Source of the DNA: Rudaeicoccus suwonensis | GTDB taxonomy: Bacteria; Actinomycetota; Actinomycetes; Actinomycetales; Dermatophilaceae | Assembly: GCF_007829035.1 (NCBI RefSeq) | Contig: NZ_VIVQ01000002.1 | Span: forward strand, 62,001 to 126,000 | Direction of reading: 5' to 3' | DNA: 64,000 nt | In this document: positions 30,622-38,564 of the stretch, piece by piece | How positions within the stretch are numbered: position 1 is the stretch's first letter | Layout of the letters: each line of letters begins with the position of its first letter | Translations under genes and position numbers: made by a program | The notes under the pieces: generated by a model | Database searches by the model: none | What the model was told of the DNA's origin: nothing | Seen by the model: the letters and a program-made list of their open reading frames with translations, nothing else

Positions 30622-30650
30622 TGCGCTGCCCCACCATGCGGGGCAGCGCA
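30622..30650. repeat. Perfect 11-bp hairpin in the divergent hydrolase/lysozyme spacer
   Basis: TGCGCTGCCCC (30622-30632) and GGGGCAGCGCA (30640-30650) flank a 7-base loop. It lies between two divergent starts, where a terminator is not expected; an operator or leader-RNA structure is possible. Confidence 0.6.
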
Positions 30651-30849
30651 GAGCGTCTCCGGAATCGCCCGCCGCCAAAGGGCGCGGCTCCCGCACCGGC
30701 GCGATGACGCCACACCGGGTTGTCAACTCCTGACCGTGCCGTGGCCCCCGCTTTACCGCCACGTCAATAGCCTGGCGATACCCCGTTCCCGTCACACCAA
30801 ATGCATTGCGCTCACTGGATATTCGCCAGAGCGCATCGAGAGGACTCCC

Positions 30850-31755
30850 ATGCGGACAACCACGAAGAGCGCCGCCGTGGGCGTGGCCACGCTCGTGATG
30901 AGCGCCGGCGTCGCCGCACACGCGTCGGCCAGCACACCTTGGCAGCACGCGAGCACGACCTCACCAAGCACGACCTCCGCAAGCAGGACCGCATCGACCC
31001 CGGCCGCAACAATCCCCGCAGCGGCGCCGAAGCCGAACGCACAGGGTCACCTGCAACGAGGCCAGGCCTACGCCGGGTGGTCGTTGCGAGGCAGTGCGAA
31101 GGCCGGCGCGACGCCTGCACCGGCATACAGCCCGGCAGGCACAACGCTCGGCATCGACGTCTCGGCCTACCAGGGCAGCGTCAACTGGACCTCGGAATGG
31201 AACTCCGGCGTTCGGTGGGCGTACTCCAAGGCAACCGAGGGCAACTACTACACCAACCCGTCGTTCGCGCAGCAGTACAACGGCTCGTACAACGCCGGCA
31301 TGATCCGGGGCGCCTACAGTTTCGCGATCCCGAACGGCGCGTCCGCGGTGGCCCAGGCCGACTACTTCGTCGCGCACGGCGGCGGCTGGTCTGCCGACGG
31401 CAAGACGTTGCCGGGCATGCTCGACGTCGAGTACAACCCGTACGGCGCCAGCTGTTACGGCCTGAGCCAGTCCGCGATGGTGACCTGGATCCGCAGCTGG
31501 CTGGCGGAGTACAAGAAGCAGACCAGTCGCGATGCAGTGATCTACACAACCACCGACTGGTGGTCGACGTGCACCGGCAACAGCACCGCGTTCAACCAGA
31601 ACAACCCGCTGTGGATCGCGCGCTACGCATCAGCGCCCGGCACATTGCCCGGCGGCTGGGGCTACTACACGATGTGGCAGTACACCGACTCGCCGATCGA
31701 CATGGATTACTTCAACGGCGCGCTCAGCCGGGTGCAGGCGCTCGCCGCCGGCTGA
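30850..31755 (+). CDS. Secreted GH25 lysozyme (muramidase)
   Basis: The 301-residue protein has a Sec signal peptide (about 1-27), a Ser/Thr/Ala/Pro-rich linker (about 28-95) and a GH25 catalytic domain. The domain begins TLGIDVSAYQGSVNW and carries the acidic pair in PGMLDVEYNPY (Asp and Glu in D-x-E), ending MWQYTDSPIDMDYFNG. It would cleave peptidoglycan outside the cell. The ATG at 30850 directly precedes the signal peptide and has GAGAGGA upstream. It may aid cell-wall turnover or competition. Confidence 0.93.
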   Translation: MRTTTKSAAVGVATLVMSAGVAAHASASTPWQHASTTSPSTTSASRTASTPAATIPAAAPKPNAQGHLQRGQAYAGWSLRGSAKAGATPAPAYSPAGTTLGIDVSAYQGSVNWTSEWNSGVRWAYSKATEGNYYTNPSFAQQYNGSYNAGMIRGAYSFAIPNGASAVAQADYFVAHGGGWSADGKTLPGMLDVEYNPYGASCYGLSQSAMVTWIRSWLAEYKKQTSRDAVIYTTTDWWSTCTGNSTAFNQNNPLWIARYASAPGTLPGGWGYYTMWQYTDSPIDMDYFNGALSRVQALAAG

Positions 31756-31783
31756 CCCACGCGGCACCCGCAAGCGCAGCCGA

Positions 31784-32620
31784 TCAGTCGGCGAGGATCG
31801 TTCGCAGGACGATGCCGTCCGCAGTGCGGTGAGGTTCGGGCATGACAGGTATGACTCCCGGCCGCCCCACAAGCGCACTGGCGAAACTGACTGCGGCAGC
31901 AAGATTTTCGAGTTGAACGATGGTCGGCGGCAGCACCCTGGCCTTGCCGTCGGCGGCGTCGCGCAACAGCGCGGCGGGGTCCACCCACTCGCTCAGGTCG
32001 GCCTCGGTCGTGTCGTCGTCGGCCTGCTGCCCGTCGGGCAGCCGCGCCACGAAGAACCACGTGTCGTAGCGCTTGGGCTCCATCCGTGGCGTGATCCAGT
32101 GATCCTGCAAAGCCAGCAGATCCGAGCGCAGCACGAGCCGTCGCCGGCGGAGTAGCTCAGCGAAGGCAAGAGTGTGGTCGACCAGTGCGGCGCGATCTGC
32201 GCGCCACCCCTCGCCGGTCACGTCGCCCACAACCGAATCGGAGGAGGGACCGGCCAGCAACACGCCGCACTCCTCGAAGACCTCGCGCACCGCGGCAATC
32301 ACGACCGCCTGCGCGACGTCCTGCGGCAGCCCCATCGCCCGGGACCACTCCACGGGGGACGGGCCGGCCCACGGCACGTCGACCTCGGCGTCACGCGGAT
32401 CCGTGCCGCCGCCGGGAAAGACCCACATCGACGCCGCGAACGCCATCGACGGCACCCGTCGCAGCATGAAAACCGTTGGCCGGTGCTGCTTTTCGCGCAA
32501 CAACATGACGGAGGCCGCCAGTTTGGGGGCGGCCTCCGTCATACGTTCGCCGCCGTCCAGCCAGGCTTCGGCGTGTGCCTGCAGCGAGGGCGGGACGACG
32601 AAATCGCGCACCTTGGTCAT
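31784..32620 (-). CDS. NUDIX hydrolase with long insertion
   Basis: This 278-residue protein resembles the NUDT19-like Nudix group: WVFPGGGTDPRD (about 70-81) is separated by about 30 residues from AAVREVFEECGVLLAG (about 115-130), so the Nudix box is split by a loop. CoA or acyl-CoA diphosphatase activity is known in that group. ATG 32620 begins MTKVRDFVVPPSL and lies 13 bases after the ridA stop, so it is cotranscribed with RidA and DUF4177. Confidence 0.85.
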   Translation of the reverse strand: MTKVRDFVVPPSLQAHAEAWLDGGERMTEAAPKLAASVMLLREKQHRPTVFMLRRVPSMAFAASMWVFPGGGTDPRDAEVDVPWAGPSPVEWSRAMGLPQDVAQAVVIAAVREVFEECGVLLAGPSSDSVVGDVTGEGWRADRAALVDHTLAFAELLRRRRLVLRSDLLALQDHWITPRMEPKRYDTWFFVARLPDGQQADDDTTEADLSEWVDPAALLRDAADGKARVLPPTIVQLENLAAAVSFASALVGRPGVIPVMPEPHRTADGIVLRTILAD

Positions 32621-32633
32621 TGCGCGGTGGATC

Positions 32634-33095
32634 TCACTGCACCGAGACGGTGATCTCGACCTCGACCGGCGCATCCATCGGCAGAGCCGCAACGCCGACG
32701 GCGGAACGTGCGTGCGCGCCGCGCTCGCCGAAGGCCGTGGCCAGCAACTCGCTTGCGCCGTTGATGACGACCGGCTGGCCGCTGAAGCTCGGGTCGCTGG
32801 CAACGAAGCCCACAACCTTGACCACACGGGTGACCTGGTCGAGATCGCCGATCTCGGACTTCACCGCTGCGATGGCGTTGAGCGCGCAGATCTGCGCGAG
32901 CTTGGCGGCATCCTCGGCGCTGACCTCGGCGCCAACCTTGCCGGTCGCCTGCAACTTGCCGTCGACCAGCGGCAGCTGGCCGGAGGTGAAGACGAGGTTG
33001 CCGTCACGCACGACGGGCACGTATGCCGCGACCGGCGCCGCGACCTCGGGAACGGTCAGGCCGATCTCGGCGAGACGGTCTTCGACAGATGACAT
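32634..33095 (-). CDS. RidA/YjgF-family enamine/imine deaminase
   Basis: The 153-residue protein matches the Rid superfamily (VFTSGQLPLVDGKL, then VVKVVGFVASDPSF, and a C-terminal PVEVEITVSV), though the actinobacterial type is longer than E. coli RidA and lacks the exact RidA Arg signature. Family members hydrolyse reactive 2-aminoacrylate-type enamines. AAGGAAGG, overlapping the end of the DUF4177 gene, serves as ribosome-binding site. Its neighbourhood matches Rv3678c (recalled). Substrate range is inferred only. Confidence 0.85.
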   Translation of the reverse strand: MSSVEDRLAEIGLTVPEVAAPVAAYVPVVRDGNLVFTSGQLPLVDGKLQATGKVGAEVSAEDAAKLAQICALNAIAAVKSEIGDLDQVTRVVKVVGFVASDPSFSGQPVVINGASELLATAFGERGAHARSAVGVAALPMDAPVEVEITVSVQ

Positions 33096-33101
33096 GTGGT
33101 G

Positions 33102-33269
33102 TCAGCCTTCCTTGGGACGTTTGAAATAAGCGACAAGGCCGTTGCCGTCGGGCCCCGGCACAACCTGGACCAGCTCCCAGCCGTCCTGGCCCCAGTTGTC
33201 GAGGATCTGTTTGGTGGCGTGGATCATCAGCGGCACCGTGGCGTATTCCCACTTGGTCACAGAAGTCAT
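33102..33269 (-). CDS. DUF4177 small protein
   Basis: A 55-residue frame reads MTSVTKWEYATVPLM through QDGWELVQVVPGPDG to FKRPKEG. WEYATVPL with DGWELVQVV is the DUF4177 signature. Mycobacteria carry a like-sized gene (Rv3678A) immediately before ridA. The stop is six bases before the ridA ATG. Function of the family is unknown. Confidence 0.88.
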   Translation of the reverse strand: MTSVTKWEYATVPLMIHATKQILDNWGQDGWELVQVVPGPDGNGLVAYFKRPKEG

Positions 33270-33330
33270 GGCGGCCACCCTATTCCCCGCTTCGACGGCT
33301 CCCGCCGCCGAACCTGCCGGGCCTGCGGGC

Positions 33331-34614
33331 TCAGCGGGTCGGGTTGAACGGCAACAGCTCCGGCGGAGTGTTGCCGGTGGTGATCTGCTCGGCCAGCAGC
33401 TGACCGGACAGCGGGCCGAGGGTGATGCCCCACATGCCGTGGCCGCCGTTGGCGAAGACTCCGGGCACCTTCGTCGCGCCCACGAGCGGCAGACCGTCGA
33501 CAGTCACCGGGCGTCCACCGACCCAGACGTCCTGGCGGTCGTCCCAGTCGACGCCCGACAACAACGGGCGACCGCTCTTGACGATCGCGGCGACGCGCTC
33601 CTCGTGAAGCGGCTCCTCGGTGCCGGCAAACTCCATCGTGCCGCCGACGCGCAGCCGGTCACCCAGCGGCGTGCAGGCGACGCGCTCGTGCGGGAAGTAG
33701 ACCGGGCATGGCACCGGACGCGCCGACTCCTCGGTCACCGCCACCGAGAAGCTGTACCCACGACCGGCGCGCAGCGCGGTGCGCACACCGCACTCACGGG
33801 CAAGCTCGGGCAGCCAAGCACCCGTGGCGATGACGACAGCGTCACCCGAAATGGGTTCTCCGCTCATCATTTCCACGGTCACGCCGTGCGGGCCGTGGCG
33901 CAGCGCGCGCGCGTTGGACCCGATCACCAGGTTGCCGCCACGCTCACGAACGGCCGCGGCCAGGGCATCGACATACTCACCGGGGTTGATGTAGCGCTGG
34001 CCACCGAGCCGGATGGCCTTCTCGACGTCGCCACTGATGATCGGCAGCTCCGCACGCAGGGTGGCGTTGTCGACCTCGGTGGCCTCGAGTTCGAGTCCGG
34101 CTTCGAGGATCAGCTTGACCTCGTGCTCCAGGCCCGCGGCGTCCTCGGCGCGGCGGAAGGCGGCCATGATCGGCGCCTCGTGCGACTTCGCCTCGACGCC
34201 GTGGCTCTCGAGGTAGTCGTAGGCCTCGATCGCGCGACGGTTGACCGGCACGAACTGGTCCATCGTCTTCTTCCACTGACCCGGGGTGCAGCGGCGGGCG
34301 AAGCCCAACAGGAACGAGATCAGCTTCGGGTCCGGAGTCATCGGGATGTAGAGCGGGGAGTCCGGGTCGAGCAGGGCCTTGAGGCCGTACTTGATGACCG
34401 ATGGGTCGGACAGCGGCACGCACAGACCGGGCGACACCCAGCCGGCGTTTCCCCATGAGCTACCCGCCGCGACGCCGGATCGCTCGACGACGGTGACGTC
34501 GACACCCTTCTCCTGCAGGTGCCACGCGGTCGACAGACCCACCATGCCTGCACCGATGATGACGACCCGCGCAGTACCCGTGCCCTTGGCCGGGCGAAGC
34601 GGCTGCAGCTTCAT
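33331..34614 (-). CDS. dadA: FAD-dependent D-amino-acid dehydrogenase-like oxidoreductase
   Basis: The 427-residue DAO-family flavoprotein has the FAD-binding VVIIGAGMVGLSTAWHL (about 17-33), the DadA-like substrate-side phrases SSWGNAGWVSPGLCVPLSDPS (split over about 52-72) and a C-terminal GHGMWGITLGPLSG that closes the FAD site. It would deaminate D-amino acids and pass electrons to the respiratory chain. AAAGGAG lies seven bases before the ATG. The gene is divergent from the alpha/beta hydrolase. D-alanine as substrate is an inference from the family. Confidence 0.87.
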   Translation of the reverse strand: MKLQPLRPAKGTGTARVVIIGAGMVGLSTAWHLQEKGVDVTVVERSGVAAGSSWGNAGWVSPGLCVPLSDPSVIKYGLKALLDPDSPLYIPMTPDPKLISFLLGFARRCTPGQWKKTMDQFVPVNRRAIEAYDYLESHGVEAKSHEAPIMAAFRRAEDAAGLEHEVKLILEAGLELEATEVDNATLRAELPIISGDVEKAIRLGGQRYINPGEYVDALAAAVRERGGNLVIGSNARALRHGPHGVTVEMMSGEPISGDAVVIATGAWLPELARECGVRTALRAGRGYSFSVAVTEESARPVPCPVYFPHERVACTPLGDRLRVGGTMEFAGTEEPLHEERVAAIVKSGRPLLSGVDWDDRQDVWVGGRPVTVDGLPLVGATKVPGVFANGGHGMWGITLGPLSGQLLAEQITTGNTPPELLPFNPTR

Positions 34615-34696
34615 GAAGACTCCTTTGACTTCGAACTATCATCGCGACGGTATCAGCGGCAGATCACGCTCCGCGCACGGTTCCGCGACTGGGCAG

Positions 34697-34702
34697 TAAC
34701 GT
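34697..34702 (+). promoter_or_regulatory. -10 box of a leaderless promoter (alpha/beta hydrolase gene)
   Basis: TAACGT ends eight bases before the ATG at 34711, and no ribosome-binding site intervenes. Confidence 0.4.
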
Positions 34703-34710
34703 GCGTTCGC

Positions 34711-35445
34711 ATGGTCTCTGACGCGACTTCGGTCCCACCTCCCACACACGTCCGCAGGTATGGCGACGACCCCTCGCAGCTGTACGACGTGCGCCTGCCG
34801 ACCGGGGCCGTGCGAGGGGTGACGGTCGTCGTCATACACGGCGGTTTCTGGCGGCCGGCCGTCGACCGCACCCACGCGGCAGCACAGGCACAAGCGTTCG
34901 CGGACAACGGTTTTCACGTCGCGGTGCTGGAGTACCGCCGCGTGCCCGGTGACTGGGCGGGGATGTCGGCCGACGTGCGGACCGGCCTCGGCGCCATCCG
35001 TTCGGACGCCGATCTGCCGGAGCCGGTGATCCTGATCGGGCACTCCGCCGGCGGTCACCTGGTCACGTGGCTGCAACACCAGCCGGAGGCTCGCGGCATC
35101 CGCGGCACGGTCTCGCTTGCCGGAGCCGTCGATCTGCACCTGGTGCGCGATCTCGGGCTGGGAGCCGGTGCCGCACCGGCGATGATGGGCGACGCAGACG
35201 AGCACGTATGGCGTGCCGCCGACCCCGCCTTGCTCGGACCGCCGCCCGCGCCCGTGCTGCTGGTGCACGGAACCGCCGACGAGTCCGTGCCCGTCGAGGT
35301 GTCCGAGAGCTACCAGGCGGCCGCGGGCGACGGCGTGCCGCTGGAGGTGCTGTCAGGAGTGACGCACATGGAACTGGTCGAGCCCGGCACTCGTGGGTTC
35401 GAGGCCGCCCTCCGCGCGGTGAACTCGCTCGCAGACCAGGCCTGA
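34711..35445 (+). CDS. Alpha/beta-hydrolase (kynurenine formamidase/esterase-like)
   Basis: This 244-residue cytosolic hydrolase shows the oxyanion motif IHGGFWRP (about 44-51), the nucleophile elbow GHSAGGHL (Ser about 112), the acid in HGTADESVP and the His in VTHMEL. HGGFWR near the N-terminus is frequent in BD-FAE/arylformamidase-like enzymes, so tryptophan catabolism is possible but unproven. The ATG was chosen because it follows a TAACGT box; a long upstream in-frame extension overlaps the divergent dadA-like gene. Confidence 0.85.
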   Translation: MVSDATSVPPPTHVRRYGDDPSQLYDVRLPTGAVRGVTVVVIHGGFWRPAVDRTHAAAQAQAFADNGFHVAVLEYRRVPGDWAGMSADVRTGLGAIRSDADLPEPVILIGHSAGGHLVTWLQHQPEARGIRGTVSLAGAVDLHLVRDLGLGAGAAPAMMGDADEHVWRAADPALLGPPPAPVLLVHGTADESVPVEVSESYQAAAGDGVPLEVLSGVTHMELVEPGTRGFEAALRAVNSLADQA

Positions 35446-35582
35446 CCACCCGCCGCGCAACGGGCTGACGCCGACCAGCTCAACCCTGCATATTGCCGAC
35501 CACCAAACCTGCACGTCCCGCGCGACGCGCGCACCCCTCCTGGCCACCTCCGTCCCGCACGCCACTGTCGTCCCGAACCGGT

Positions 35583-35645
35583 GGCTGACATGACGATTAC
35601 GTGCACCTTGTCAGCGCGTACCGGTCAGTAATCGTCATCTCAGCC
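35583..35645. repeat. 18-bp inverted repeat (one mismatch) with a 27-base loop
   Basis: GGCTGACATGACGATTAC (35583-35600) and GTAATCGTCATCTCAGCC (35628-35645) pair at 17 of 18 positions. There is no U-run. Both flanking genes point right, so it may act as terminator of the hydrolase gene or be a dispersed palindromic element. Confidence 0.75.
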
Positions 35646-35800
35646 ATGCCGCCGGTGCGGAGCGAACCCACATCCCACGCACAGACCTCGCGCCGCTGCG
35701 ATGCCTGCGCCCCGCCTGACCCAACTGGACCCGGACACCCCCGACGAGTCGGGCCGGACGCGAGCTGACGCCACCCCGCCGGACGGTCGACCGAGCGGTC

Positions 35801-35806
35801 TAGCTT
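35801..35806 (+). promoter_or_regulatory. -10 box of a leaderless promoter (first ATPase gene)
   Basis: TAGCTT ends seven bases before the ATG at 35814, and no ribosome-binding site intervenes. Confidence 0.45.
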
Positions 35807-35813
35807 TGGTCCC

Positions 35814-36812
35814 ATGGCAAGTGACTTCGACGGGGTGAGGCTGCACATCGTCACCGGCAAGGGCGGCACCGGCAAGACCACCGTCGCCGCGGCGCTGGCG
35901 ATGGCGCTGGCCGCCGAAGGCAAACGGGTGCTGATCGCCGAGGTCGAAGGCCGCCAGGGCATCAGCGGCGTCTTCGACGTGCCGCGCCTGGGCGAGGACG
36001 AGGTGCAGGTCGCGTCCGCCGCCGACAACGGCGTCGTCATGGGCCTTGCGGTGGACGCCAAGGCCGCCCTGCTCGAATACCTGCAGATGTTCTACAAGCT
36101 CGGTATCGCCGGCGGCATGCTCGAGCGCTTCGGTGTCGTCGACTTCGCCACGACGGTCGCACCAGGGCTGCGTGACGTCTTGCTCATCGGCAAGGTCTAC
36201 GAGGCCGTCCGCCGCCGGCCCGCGCGCCGCGGTTTGCGGCACCACCAGCCGTATGACGCTGTCGTGCTCGACGCCCCGCCGACCGGCCGCATCGGGCACT
36301 TCCTCGGAGTCAACAACGCCGTCGCCGGCCTGGCGAAAGTCGGGCCGGTCAAAAACCAGGCCGACTCCATCACGCAACTGCTGCAGTCCGCGCAGACCCG
36401 GGTGCACCTGGTCACGCTGCTGGAGGAGATGCCGGTGCAGGAGACCGTCGACGCGGTGGCCGAACTACGTCATCTGTCGCTGCCGCTCGGCGCGGTCGTC
36501 ATCAATCAGGAACGCCCGCCGCAGTTGCACGAACAAGCGCGCGCTCTGCTCGCGGCCGACACCTTCGACACCAGCGCGTTGCAGGACGACCTCGGCGCTC
36601 TCGGGTTACGCGTCGGGCCGACGATGGTCAACGGTCTGACCCAGTCCGGACGCGACCTCATCAGCCGGCTCGACCTCGAGCAGCGCGAGCGCGAGACCAT
36701 CACCGATCTCGGCCTTGCGACATACCACCTGCCGCTGCTGCCGGATGCCCTCGACTCGGGAGGATTGCTCCAGTTGGCAACCGAACTCGCCGAGCAGGGA
36801 GCGGCAGTATGA
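35814..36812 (+). CDS. ArsA/Get3-like ATPase, first of a pair
   Basis: The 332-residue P-loop ATPase has HIVTGKGGTGKTTVAAALA (about 9-27), the deviant Walker A with signature Lys of the ArsA/Get3/MinD class, and VVLDAPPTGRIGHFL (about 150-164), the A-loop. It corresponds in order to Rv3679 of mycobacteria, where the pair forms a complex linked to stress tolerance. It overlaps the second ATPase gene by four bases. The ATG follows TAGCTT by seven bases with no ribosome-binding site, so it is probably leaderless. Client or substrate is unknown. Confidence 0.9.
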   Translation: MASDFDGVRLHIVTGKGGTGKTTVAAALAMALAAEGKRVLIAEVEGRQGISGVFDVPRLGEDEVQVASAADNGVVMGLAVDAKAALLEYLQMFYKLGIAGGMLERFGVVDFATTVAPGLRDVLLIGKVYEAVRRRPARRGLRHHQPYDAVVLDAPPTGRIGHFLGVNNAVAGLAKVGPVKNQADSITQLLQSAQTRVHLVTLLEEMPVQETVDAVAELRHLSLPLGAVVINQERPPQLHEQARALLAADTFDTSALQDDLGALGLRVGPTMVNGLTQSGRDLISRLDLEQRERETITDLGLATYHLPLLPDALDSGGLLQLATELAEQGAAV

Positions 36813-37978
36813 CGCAGACTCCGGCCCTCGACATCGACGATTTGCTCGCCGACCACGGCGTGCGCACCATCGTGTGCTGCGGTTCCGGCGGGGTCGGCAA
36901 GACCACGACCGCGGCCGCTATCGCCATCCGTGCCGCCGAGCAGGGGCGCCACGTGGCGGTGCTGACGATCGACCCGGCCAAGCGGCTCGCGCAGGCGCTC
37001 GGGCTGCCGCACCTCGACAACGAACCCGCCCCGGTCGAGGCGATCGACGACTCCGCGGGTGGCTCGCTGGACGCGATGATGTTGGACATGAAGCGCACCT
37101 TCGACGAGTTGGTGCTGCGTCACTCGACACCCGAATCCGCCCAGCAGATCCTGGACAACCCGTTCTACCAAGCGGTTTCGAGTTCGTTCGCGGGCACGCA
37201 GGAGTACATGGCGATGGAACGCCTGGGCCAGTTGCACGCCGAGCAGACCGGCAAGGACGCCCGCTGGGATCTCATCGTCGTCGACACCCCGCCGAGCCGT
37301 TCGGCGCTGGACTTCCTGGATGCACCCACACGGCTCGGATCGTTCCTCGACGGCAAGTTCATCCGGCTGATGCTCGCCCCGGCCAAGGTCGGCGGCCGCG
37401 CCTACCTCAAGGTCGTGTCGGTCGGGATGAGTTCGGTGACCGCCGTGATGTCGAAGGTGCTCGGCGGGCAGTTCCTCAAGGATGCACAGACGTTTGTCGC
37501 CGCACTCGACACGATGTTCGGCGGCTTCCGCGAGCGCGCGGAACAGACGTACGCCCTGCTCGGCAACGCCTCGACGGCCTTCGTGGTGGTGGCCACGCCG
37601 GAGCGCGATGCCCTGCGCGAGGCATCCTTCTTCGTCGACCGCCTCGCCACCGAGGGCATGCCGCTGGCCGGTCTGGTCATCAACCGGGTGCAGCGCACGT
37701 ATGTCGCATCGCTGAGTGCGGGTCGTGCCGAATCCGCCGCCACCGAGGCGCTTGACCTGCCGCAGCGTCGCGACAGTGTCGCGTGGCAACCGCGCGACAC
37801 GGCGGGTTTATTGCGGCTGCACGCATCATTGGCGACGCTGGCGACGCGTCATACAGCAGCGATCGGGCGATTCACCGCCTCGCATCCGCAGATACCGCAG
37901 GTCGAGGTCCCGACGTCGGCGCAGGACGTCAACGACATCGATCAGTTACGTCAGTTGGGCGCCGAACTAGCGCGATAA
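36809..37978 (+). CDS. ArsA/Get3-like ATPase, second of a pair
   Basis: This 389-residue partner has VCCGSGGVGKTTTAAAIAI (about 22-40) and VVDTPPSRSALDFLD (about 155-169), again the ArsA/Get3 pattern, with a long C-terminal helical part. The 4-base ATGA overlap with the first gene indicates stoichiometric synthesis and a heteromeric complex. In mycobacteria the pair lies upstream of whiB4, as here. There are no arsenic genes nearby, so arsenite export is unlikely. The stop codon lies inside a strong terminator hairpin. Confidence 0.9.
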   Translation: MTQTPALDIDDLLADHGVRTIVCCGSGGVGKTTTAAAIAIRAAEQGRHVAVLTIDPAKRLAQALGLPHLDNEPAPVEAIDDSAGGSLDAMMLDMKRTFDELVLRHSTPESAQQILDNPFYQAVSSSFAGTQEYMAMERLGQLHAEQTGKDARWDLIVVDTPPSRSALDFLDAPTRLGSFLDGKFIRLMLAPAKVGGRAYLKVVSVGMSSVTAVMSKVLGGQFLKDAQTFVAALDTMFGGFRERAEQTYALLGNASTAFVVVATPERDALREASFFVDRLATEGMPLAGLVINRVQRTYVASLSAGRAESAATEALDLPQRRDSVAWQPRDTAGLLRLHASLATLATRHTAAIGRFTASHPQIPQVEVPTSAQDVNDIDQLRQLGAELAR

Positions 37979-38013
37979 ACGGCCGGTCGCGTCAGTGCGA
38001 CCAGCCGTTTATC
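37974..38013. terminator. Bidirectional terminator between the ATPase pair and whiB
   Basis: GATAAACGGC-c-GGTCGC pairs with GCGACC-a-GCCGTTTATC around a 6-base loop, a 16-bp stem with one internal mismatch. It overlaps the ATPase stop codon and serves the convergent whiB gene as well. Confidence 0.8.
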
Positions 38014-38059
38014 CAGAGTGCTGCCAAGCCCGCTTGGCGGCAGCCCGCCGAGCTGGGCG

Positions 38060-38365
38060 TCAGTTGTTCTCTGCACTGCGGGCGGCGCGGAACAATCCCG
38101 CCCACGAGCGCACGTCGGGCCGTCGGCGCAGCAGCGCGCGGCGCTCACGCTCGGTCATGCCGCCCCACACGCCGTACTCGGTCCGGTTGTCGAGGGCATC
38201 GGCAAGACATTCGGCGACGACGGGGCAGCGTTGACAGATGATCTTCGCGGTCTGCTGAGCGGCGCCTTCGGCGAACAGCTCATCGGGCGAGGCGCCTGCG
38301 CGGCATACAGCACGGGAAGGCCAATTTTCGTCCCAGGCCTTTTTGTCCGGCATCACTGCAGTCAT
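38060..38365 (-). CDS. WhiB-family Fe-S transcription factor
   Basis: The 101-residue protein has four Cys (21, 44, 47, 53) in the WhiB arrangement C-xn-C-x2-C-x5-C that binds a [4Fe-4S] cluster, followed by EYGVWGGMTERERRALLRRR, the G[VI]WGG turn and basic C-terminal DNA-binding region. Position between the ATPase pair and the class A PBP matches WhiB4 of mycobacteria. GGAG precedes the ATG at 38365; an internal start at 38353 is possible. A 12-bp inverted repeat lies upstream in the shared spacer with the PBP gene. Confidence 0.93.
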   Translation of the reverse strand: MTAVMPDKKAWDENWPSRAVCRAGASPDELFAEGAAQQTAKIICQRCPVVAECLADALDNRTEYGVWGGMTERERRALLRRRPDVRSWAGLFRAARSAENN

Positions 38366-38461
38366 GGTGGCTCCGTCCTCCCGCCAGTAAACATCGCAAC
38401 GGCCTAGATCTGGCGCGCCGGAACAGCGGAGTAGACCAACTGCAAGGAGCTCGCCAGAGCA

Positions 38462-38495
38462 AGTACGAACGAATTCGAAGTAGTTCGTTCGTACT
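38462..38495. promoter_or_regulatory. Perfect 12-bp inverted repeat in the whiB/PBP divergent spacer
   Basis: AGTACGAACGAA (38462-38473) and TTCGTTCGTACT (38484-38495) flank a 10-base centre that contains TTCGAA. Arms contain the direct word CGAACGAA. It lies 97 bases from the whiB start and 70 from the PBP start. The cognate regulator is unknown. Confidence 0.7.
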
Positions 38496-38551
38496 ATACG
38501 CCCGTCAAGGTTTGCGCGCCAGAGGCAGAATTCCGGCACAGCGTCGGCGGT

Positions 38552-38557
38552 TACTCT
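38552..38557 (+). promoter_or_regulatory. -10 box of a leaderless promoter (PBP gene)
   Basis: TACTCT ends seven bases before the ATG at 38565, and no ribosome-binding site intervenes. Confidence 0.45.
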
Positions 38558-38564
38558 GTCGTCC

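Larger units (their letters stand above)
35446..35813. other. 368-base gene-free stretch with a large hairpin
   Basis: No coding frame is convincing. The stretch contains the 18-bp inverted repeat at 35583-35645 and, at its right end, the -10 box of the ATPase gene. The rest shows nothing recognisable. Confidence 0.6.

Noticed and set aside
33142-34458. 438-codon plus-strand frame antisense to the dadA-like gene
   Set aside because: The minus-strand protein is a clear flavoprotein; the plus-strand product has no recognisable feature.
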